From: Bacteroidales bacterium
GTDB lineage: Bacteria; Bacteroidota; Bacteroidia; Bacteroidales; JAADGE01
Direction of reading: 5' to 3'
DNA length: 10,800 bases
NCBI GenBank assembly: GCA_024762915.1
Contig: JANTGL010000067.1
Coordinates: 1-10,800 of the forward strand
Both the position numbers and the translations under genes were made by a program. Of this stretch, positions 6,089-10,800 are shown one piece after another. Each line of letters opens with the position of its first letter. Position 1 is the stretch's first letter. Below the pieces are notes generated by a model that was not told where the DNA came from, searched no databases, and saw nothing but the letters and a program-made list of their open reading frames with translations.

Positions 6089-7359
6089 ATTCTTTCCCAA
6101 AGTCTTACTGCCTGCTCTTGAGCAAATTGCATAATTTCTTGTTCATCAACTGTTTGAATAATTTTATCTTTTACAATTAATTTTCCGACGGAAATAACAT
6201 GTTGAACTTGACTTGCATCAAAACCGAAAACAAAATGCCCGAGAAAGTTATCTTTATTAATCGGTGTCGGAGATTGATAATCCAAAACAACCAGATTATT
6301 GTCACCGTCGCCTGAAAAATTATTTTCTGCCAAATAGTGATGCACATTTCTGAAACGATTGTAGATACCGGGATAATCAACAATATCGAATGCCTGCCCT
6401 ACAAAAAATGCTTGTTGTGCCGAACGCAACATATCGCTGTGCATACCGTCTGTTCCGAGCATTAATTTTTCGCCCGAACCTTCGGCGTTAAAAAAACCGA
6501 CATTATTATTCAAATTACTTTCGGTATTTTGCACCACCCAAGCATTTGAGTTTTTAATGATATCTTTCTCATTATCGGAAAGATGCAGACAATGCCCGAG
6601 AATTGTTTTGGAATTCAAAACATCATAATCGTTTAAACGTTCGATGACACGTTTTCCGTAATTAATCAACGAATGGTCTTGGTCATAACGATCTTCCGCA
6701 ACATGAATATGAAAACCGCTGTTGTATTTGTGCATTAAGTCCGCCGCTTTTTTCATACTGTCGTTACCTACGGTAAATGATGCGTGAAGTCCGACAAGTG
6801 CCTGATTATTTTTGAGATAATGTTCTGTTTCAGCCAATCCTTGCTCGGTTTTTTCTTGTCCGTCGCGGTCGGTTATTTCATAACATAAAAGATGCGAAAC
6901 CCCTACTCTGTCAAAAGCTTTTGCGATAATTTTCAAAGAACCTTCGATAAAATTCGGTGATGCATGATGATCGATTGCAAAAGTTGAACCGGCTTTGGCA
7001 CAGGCGATTGCCGTAGCTAAAGCACTTGCTTCAATCATATCTTTATCCAGCGATTTATCCAAAGTCCACCAAATATATTTCAGGATTTCATAGAAATTTT
7101 CCGGATTTTTTTTCGGAGCACCCATACCTCTTGCCAATGCGGAATAAACATGATGATGCCCGACAGCAAAAGATTTTGTAACAATTTTTCCGGAACAATC
7201 AATAATTTCTGCTTTGAGACCCTGCGGGTTTTGGAAACCCGAAGGGTTTTCCGATGAAAATAAAATTTTTCCGTTTATACCTTTTTCAACAAGAATATCT
7301 GTTTGTATAAAATCAAGTGTCTGCCAATCAATAAATGTTGCGTTTTTTAAAAGTATCAT
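6073..7359 (-). CDS. ssnA: SsnA-type metal-dependent aminohydrolase
   Basis: This 428-residue amidohydrolase is of the SsnA branch (related to chlorohydrolases, cytosine and guanine deaminases). Metal-site residues are H68 and H70 (VGHHHVYSALARGM), H219 with E222 (FHIHVAED), H256 (ILGHCLHL) and D304 (LGTDGMHSDM). SsnA-specific blocks as I recall them from E. coli are IDHHASP (129-135), NTESNLNNNVGF (278-289) and DYQSPTPINKDNFLGHFVFG near the C-terminus. The E. coli protein is encoded in an anaerobic purine/uric acid catabolic cluster that also holds a hydantoinase; the same pair occurs here. Its substrate is not firmly known to me. Two oddities: residues about 38-50 (NPSGFQNPQG) are encoded by a palindrome, and the last residues (NNQQ) come from the 14-bp repeat array. 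The start MILLKNATFIDW is where the family starts. Confidence 0.9.
   Translation of the reverse strand: MILLKNATFIDWQTLDFIQTDILVEKGINGKILFSSENPSGFQNPQGLKAEIIDCSGKIVTKSFAVGHHHVYSALARGMGAPKKNPENFYEILKYIWWTLDKSLDKDMIEASALATAIACAKAGSTFAIDHHASPNFIEGSLKIIAKAFDRVGVSHLLCYEITDRDGQEKTEQGLAETEHYLKNNQALVGLHASFTVGNDSMKKAADLMHKYNSGFHIHVAEDRYDQDHSLINYGKRVIERLNDYDVLNSKTILGHCLHLSDNEKDIIKNSNAWVVQNTESNLNNNVGFFNAEGSGEKLMLGTDGMHSDMLRSAQQAFFVGQAFDIVDYPGIYNRFRNVHHYLAENNFSGDGDNNLVVLDYQSPTPINKDNFLGHFVFGFDASQVQHVISVGKLIVKDKIIQTVDEQEIMQFAQEQAVRLWERMNNQQ
7219..7247. repeat. Palindromic element inside the ssnA reading frame
   Basis: ACCCTGCGGGTTT (7219-7231) and AAACCCGAAGGGT (7235-7247) form a 13-bp stem with one mismatch and a 3-nt loop (TGG). 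Each half is itself a mini-palindrome (CCC-TGC-GGG and CCC-GAA-GGG). It is far more G/C-rich than its surroundings. It is translated in frame as part of the N-terminal beta-strand region of SsnA, just before the EIIDCSGKIV strand. Confidence 0.85.
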
Positions 7360-7658
7360 AGGGTATCTTTTTAAAAATCATAGGATTACTCAAAACTTTA
7401 TCTAGATTTATTACTTTACTAAGTTTCAAATTCCAAAAGTGCAAATAATTTTCGTTTTAACAGAGAGGAAAGACTGATATTTCTGCTCATTGTAAATAAA
7501 ACTCAGAATTACTTGAATTTACGAAAAAAAATAGTACCTTTTAAGCTTCAAATAAAAATAAGGATATAATAAAAACTAAAACCGGTTGAAATAATCTGCG
7601 AAATCATACACAAAAGTTACCGATTAAACAAAAAAATAAATAATAAAACATAAAAATT
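7360..7658. other. Divergent intergenic region between ssnA and the secreted protease gene
   Basis: This 299-bp A/T-rich gap must hold the promoters for ssnA (minus) and the protease gene (plus). I see no exact TAnnTTTG on either strand. The nearest + strand matches are TATTTCTG at 7478-7485 and TAGATTTA at about 7403-7410, each with one mismatch. There is no hairpin, repeat or small gene that I can support. Confidence 0.5.
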
Positions 7659-8912
7659 ATGAAAAAAATTATATTACTAATCATTATCGGTTTTGTATCG
7701 TCAACACAACTTTATTCTCAGCAAAGTAAAACCGGTCCTGTCAGACCAATAGGAGTCAGTAAAGGAATAATTGATAATAATCGCAAAAGTGCAATAATAA
7801 TTAGCGGTGTACCTAGTTATTTATGGCATCGCGGCTGCGGACCGACATCTTTGGGAATGTTAATAGGGTATTATGACACACACGGATTTTCTGATTTAAT
7901 TAAAGGGATTGCCTCAATACAAACTAATGTTGTTAATGATGCTATCGCAAATGATGAACATTACAATGACTATTCTCTTCCTTTAGATTATTATCCTAAT
8001 ATAGAACAAGACAAATCTGATTTAGGCGGTGCTCATACTTCAGATTGCATAGCTGATTTTATGGAAACATCTTGGAGCAGCAAATCAAACTATTGGGGTT
8101 GGTCATGGAGTTATAAGATAGATGATGCTTTTAGGGATTATGTCAATATGCAAAATAGTGAGTATGAAACTTTTGAAGCTTTTGAATATTTTTCTGCTTC
8201 GACAAGTTGGGCTATTTTTACTAATGAAATAAATAACGACAGACCTGTAATATTAGTTGTTGATTCAGACGGAGACGGAAGCACAGATCATTTTGTAACG
8301 GGTATCGGATACGATGACAGCAATAAAAATTATGCCATTTATGATACTTGGGATAGAAATATACACTGGTATCAATGGAGAAAACTATCAACAAATTATA
8401 GCTGGGGAATATATGGTTTTAATATACTGAAATTTCAATTTAACATTTCTGCTAGTGCTGATCCTACTGCCGGCGGAACCATAAGCGGAGCGGGAAATTA
8501 TGATTACAATCAAACTGCAAATCTGACAGCAACTGCATCAACAGGTTATGATTTTGTAAATTGGACAGAAAACGGTACAGAAGTTTCAAGCAATCCCAAT
8601 TACAGTTTTACTGTAACAGACAAAAGAACACTTGTTGCAAATTTTAAATCAGTATCTTCAATTGTTGATTTTAAAAAAAAATTTGTATTCAGCATTCATC
8701 CGAATCCTTTTTATGACAATGTAACTATTGAATCAGAAGGAAATAATAATGCAATTAATTTTGAGATTATTAATGCAATCGGACAAGTAATTTACAAAGG
8801 AAACTTTGTTAAGAATACAATAGTTCAAACAACCGGTTTTACAACAGGTGTTTATCTGATTAAATTTTATAATGGTAAAACCCTCTGTTTTAAGAAAATA
8901 ATTAAAAAATAA
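7659..8912 (+). CDS. Secreted C39-like cysteine protease with T9SS sorting domain
   Basis: This 417-residue secreted protein has a signal peptide at 1-20 (MKKIILLIIIGFVSS, cleavage before Q21 in LYSQQ). A papain-like C39 family domain spans about 45-260. The catalytic Cys is probably C60 (HRGCGPTSLGMLIGYYD), the His is H211 (STDHFVTGIGYDD) and the Asp is D229 (AIYDTWD). Residues D202-D210 (DSDGDGSTD) read like a calcium-binding loop abutting the catalytic His. Residues about 263-330 form one divergent InlB-type B-repeat (ADPTAGGTISGAG, YDFVNWTENG, RTLVANF). From about 342 to the end is a type A T9SS C-terminal domain (SIHPNPFYDNVTIES, INAIGQVIY, TGVYLIKFYNG, KKIIKK). The protein is therefore exported by Sec, passed through T9SS, and released or anchored outside. 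It has no ABC transporter or leader-peptide partner nearby, so it is an extracellular protease and not a bacteriocin exporter. No strong ribosome-binding site is visible. Confidence 0.9.
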   Translation: MKKIILLIIIGFVSSTQLYSQQSKTGPVRPIGVSKGIIDNNRKSAIIISGVPSYLWHRGCGPTSLGMLIGYYDTHGFSDLIKGIASIQTNVVNDAIANDEHYNDYSLPLDYYPNIEQDKSDLGGAHTSDCIADFMETSWSSKSNYWGWSWSYKIDDAFRDYVNMQNSEYETFEAFEYFSASTSWAIFTNEINNDRPVILVVDSDGDGSTDHFVTGIGYDDSNKNYAIYDTWDRNIHWYQWRKLSTNYSWGIYGFNILKFQFNISASADPTAGGTISGAGNYDYNQTANLTATASTGYDFVNWTENGTEVSSNPNYSFTVTDKRTLVANFKSVSSIVDFKKKFVFSIHPNPFYDNVTIESEGNNNAINFEIINAIGQVIYKGNFVKNTIVQTTGFTTGVYLIKFYNGKTLCFKKIIKK

Positions 8913-9059
8913 ACTGTTAGAGTAATGAAAATTACAAGTAAATTGAAATACTGCTACCGTTTAATTTCGCACAAAAAATATGCAATCAACAGACACAAAA
9001 ATTTAAACGAGTCTGCTCCGATTTTGAGTGGTCAGAAGGTATTTTTCAATAATACTCCG

Positions 9060-10034
9060 TTAAAACTTCTTGGTATAAAAATGACAATAGGGCTTAGAAC
9101 CTTTATGTTCGTAATAATCCTGATGATAGTCTTCAGCTTTCCAAAATTTATTGGCTTTACTTAGATTGGTCGCAACTTTTACGCCTTTATTTTTCAGAAT
9201 GTTAATAACTTTTTCGGCAATTTTTTTTTGTTTTTCGGAAGTATAAAAAATTTCGGAACGGTATTGATTGCCGATATCAGGTCCTTGCCGGTTAATTTGT
9301 GTGGGATCGTGTGTTTCAAAAAAGAGTTTTACAAGTTCTTCATAAGTAACAACTTGCGGATTAAAAACAACTCTCACGGCTTCGGCATGTCCGGTTTTAT
9401 GACTGCACACTTGCTCGTAAGTCGGATTTTCGGTATGTCCGCCGATGTACCCGACATCGGTAGAGATGACACCTTTTTGTTTTTGCAACCAATATTCCGT
9501 TCCCCAAAAACAGCCGGAAGCAAAAATTGCCGTATCTTTTTCAGGCAACTTTTCCGAAGTTTGAAACTTCGGTAAAGTGAGAGGTGTAAAAGAAAGTGAA
9601 ACAGAGTTGACACAATGTCTTGTATCCTTGTCGGTAAAACCTTCACCGATAAATACATGCCCGAGATGTGCTCCGCAATTGGTACAAACAATTTCCGTTC
9701 TTCTGCCGTCGGCATCGGGAATACGTTTTACGGCACCTTCTATTTCATCGTCAAAAGACGGCCAACCGCAATGTCCGTCGAATTTTGCATCCGATTTGTA
9801 CAAAGCCGTACCGCATTGTTTGCAATTATAGGTTCCTTCTTCAAAAAAGTCATTGTATTTTCCCGTAAAGGGTCTTTCGGTTCCTTTATGAAGGATAACA
9901 CGTTCTTCTTCAGGCGTTAATTTATTGTATGTCATATTTTTATGTTCTGTGTTATTTTCAGCAGTATCCTTTGTATTTTGACAACTTACGCTTGTCATAA
10001 CAAAAAAAAGAATGAGCAAATTTAATAATTTCAT
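9060..10034 (-). CDS. msrBA: Bifunctional methionine sulfoxide reductase MsrB-MsrA, lipoprotein
   Basis: This 324-residue fusion repairs oxidised methionine, with MsrB (R-sulfoxide) first and MsrA (S-sulfoxide) second. The N-terminus is a lipoprotein signal (MKLLNLLILFFVMTSVSC, lipid Cys18), so it acts in the envelope. The MsrB part (about 35-152) has zinc pairs C71/C74 and C117/C120, GHCGWPSF (86-93) with Cys89, and the catalytic Cys141 in RHCVNSVSLSF. The MsrA part (about 168-324) has the catalytic GCFWGTE (Cys175), followed by the GYIGGH and GHAEAVRVVF blocks and DIGNQYRSEIFY. Cys314-317-region PYCHF may supply a resolving Cys. The linker (about 153-167) is encoded by a perfect palindrome. 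It converges with the protease gene and diverges from the porin gene, with its own promoter box. Confidence 0.96.
   Translation of the reverse strand: MKLLNLLILFFVMTSVSCQNTKDTAENNTEHKNMTYNKLTPEEERVILHKGTERPFTGKYNDFFEEGTYNCKQCGTALYKSDAKFDGHCGWPSFDDEIEGAVKRIPDADGRRTEIVCTNCGAHLGHVFIGEGFTDKDTRHCVNSVSLSFTPLTLPKFQTSEKLPEKDTAIFASGCFWGTEYWLQKQKGVISTDVGYIGGHTENPTYEQVCSHKTGHAEAVRVVFNPQVVTYEELVKLFFETHDPTQINRQGPDIGNQYRSEIFYTSEKQKKIAEKVINILKNKGVKVATNLSKANKFWKAEDYHQDYYEHKGSKPYCHFYTKKF
9554..9572. repeat. Perfect 19-bp palindrome in the MsrB-MsrA linker
   Basis: CCGAAGTTT (9554-9562) and AAACTTCGG (9564-9572) are perfect inverted copies around a single G. After one mismatch, two more base pairs can form outside (9551-9552 with 9574-9575). 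On the minus strand it encodes the PKFQTSE part of the linker between the two Msr domains, where little sequence constraint is expected. Confidence 0.85.
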
Positions 10035-10105
10035 CGGCAGGATTTTTAATTTAACGAATAAATAAGGATATTATTATCTTTATTTATTTTAAATTGTAAG
10101 AAAAA

Positions 10106-10113
10106 CAAACTTA
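10106..10113 (-). promoter_or_regulatory. -7 promoter element for msrBA
   Basis: Read on the minus strand this is TAAGTTTG, an exact TAnnTTTG match. It lies 71 bases before the msrBA ATG at 10034, which would give a leader of about 60-65 nt. No convincing TTG -33 element is seen at the usual spacing. Confidence 0.5.
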
Positions 10114-10133
10114 TTTAAGTTCTAAAAAATATG

Positions 10134-10141
10134 TAGGTTTG
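10134..10141 (+). promoter_or_regulatory. -7 promoter element for the porin gene
   Basis: TAGGTTTG is an exact TAnnTTTG match, 27 bases before the proposed GTG start at 10169. It is 20 bp from the oppositely oriented box for msrBA, so the two promoters would overlap. Confidence 0.55.
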
Positions 10142-10168
10142 CAAATTCAAAATTTAAAAGTTTAAAAA

Positions 10169-10800
10169 GTGGGGAAATTTACAAATATTGTGTTTTTTAT
10201 TTTGCTTATGTTTTTTTCAAATCAACTATATTCGCAAAACAGTTCAGAGGTCATTACAAAAGAAAAACAATCCTATGTATTCGGGCAAATTTATACCGGT
10301 TTTTATAATTGTTTTAATAAAAACTATGTTCCGAAAACCGCTTTTGAGTTCAGTCAGGGAATTATCGGTTATAAAAAGAATTTATCCGAAAAATTAAGCG
10401 GTATTATTATTTATGACGTTACGCGAACAACTCATTTTTTTGAAATTACCGACACTGCCGGAAACCTGTTAAATTACAAGTATTTTGAAGGCAGCAAATA
10501 TACGGCATATCTGAAAATGGCTGAAATAAAATGGAAGATAAACGACTTGTTTACATTCAGGGTCGGGCAATTGCTTAACACACAATATTTGACTTTTCAG
10601 GATAAATTTTGGGGGTTCAGGTATGTTGATGTTACCATGCAAGAAAAATTCAGGATGGGAATGCCGGCAGATTTCGGTGCTCAAATCGATTTTACATATA
10701 AAGATAAATTTGTAAATCAGTTTTCAGTTGTTAACGGCGAAGGACCTTTCAGGTATCAAGATGACAACGGGAAATTTTTATATTCAAATAATATTCAGTT
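10169..10800 (+). CDS. Outer-membrane beta-barrel porin, phosphate-selective-porin-like (partial at right edge)
   Basis: The frame is open from GTG at 10169 to the window end (210 codons and two bases, no stop). A TAA lies just upstream in frame (10163-10165), so the start must be at or after 10166. GTG at 10169 gives a proper signal peptide (MGKFTNIVFFILLMFFSNQLYSQ, cleavage before the Q). The later ATG at 10208 would leave too short a signal, so GTG is preferred. The mature part alternates polar and aromatic residues typical of barrel strands. It contains FTFRVGQ, QDKFWGFRYVDVTMQEKFRMG, PADFGAQIDFTYKD and NQFSVVNGEGPF. This order (RVGQ, then a DKFWG.RYVD strand, then FSVVNGEG) is reminiscent of OprP/OprO-type porins of Bacteroidota. 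The transported solute is unknown. It is divergent from msrBA. Confidence 0.8.
   Translation, partial: MGKFTNIVFFILLMFFSNQLYSQNSSEVITKEKQSYVFGQIYTGFYNCFNKNYVPKTAFEFSQGIIGYKKNLSEKLSGIIIYDVTRTTHFFEITDTAGNLLNYKYFEGSKYTAYLKMAEIKWKINDLFTFRVGQLLNTQYLTFQDKFWGFRYVDVTMQEKFRMGMPADFGAQIDFTYKDKFVNQFSVVNGEGPFRYQDDNGKFLYSNNIQ

Noticed and set aside
7659..8912. Bacteriocin-processing C39 peptidase of an ABC exporter
   Set aside because: The protein has a Sec signal peptide and a T9SS sorting domain, lacks transporter domains, and has no leader-peptide gene nearby.
8925..9164. Possible 79-residue + strand gene after the protease gene
   Set aside because: Its second half lies antisense within the well-supported msrBA gene, it has no recognisable domain and no promoter, and the remaining 147-bp gap shows no other sign of coding. 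No clear terminator hairpin is visible there either.
9577..9920. Several + strand reading frames over the MsrB part
   Set aside because: They are antisense shadows of msrBA, whose catalytic motifs are complete in the minus frame.
10188..10397. A 69-residue + strand frame at the right end
   Set aside because: It is out of frame with the porin, which has a signal peptide, barrel-like strands and an uninterrupted frame to the window end.

Overview
The window looks like a chromosomal stretch of an AT-rich, anaerobic or facultative Bacteroidota, probably Bacteroidales-like. The signs are: a secreted protease with a type IX secretion C-terminal domain; lipoprotein and signal peptides of the '...YSQ' and '...FSQ' style; several intergenic TAnnTTTG boxes, the -7 element of the Bacteroidota primary sigma factor; a free-standing four-helix-bundle protein; and A/T-rich tandem repeats between genes. 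There is no phage, integrase, IS transposase, CRISPR array, tRNA or rRNA in view. Most genes are ordinary housekeeping or accessory genes.

Layout. 1-147 is the C-terminus of an unrecognised + strand protein. 308-577 is a 7Fe/8Fe ferredoxin with its own promoter and a strong terminator. 648-7359 is a long run of seven minus-strand genes. In transcription order they are: an SsnA-type amidohydrolase, a four-helix-bundle protein, a YgjV-like membrane protein with a GNAT-like tail, a dihydropyrimidinase/D-hydantoinase, an ankyrin-repeat putative lipoprotein, a stand-alone B3/B4 (PheRS editing-like) protein, and a small Cys-rich exported protein whose start overlaps the preceding stop. 7659-8912 is a + strand secreted C39-like cysteine protease with an InlB-like repeat and a T9SS sorting domain. 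It converges on a minus-strand MsrB-MsrA fusion lipoprotein (9060-10034). That gene diverges from a + strand outer-membrane porin (GTG start at 10169), which runs off the right edge.

How the genes may work together. SsnA and the hydantoinase are both cyclic-amidine/amide hydrolases, and both occur in the anaerobic purine/uric acid catabolic cluster of Escherichia coli (hyuA and ssnA). Their proximity here suggests a reduced, interrupted version of that locus. The rest looks like independent maintenance functions: translation quality control, oxidative repair of the envelope, and extracellular proteolysis.

The most unusual content is not a large system but small repeated or palindromic DNA. 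There is a REPIN-like double hairpin at 3361-3440, with compensatory stem changes and complementary loops. Two palindromes lie inside reading frames, in ssnA and in the MsrB/MsrA linker. A 14-bp triplicated repeat creates a chain of four-codon mini-ORFs joining the ssnA stop to the four-helix-bundle start. That small gene is also bracketed by roughly inverted repeats. I found no convincing multi-gene undescribed system.
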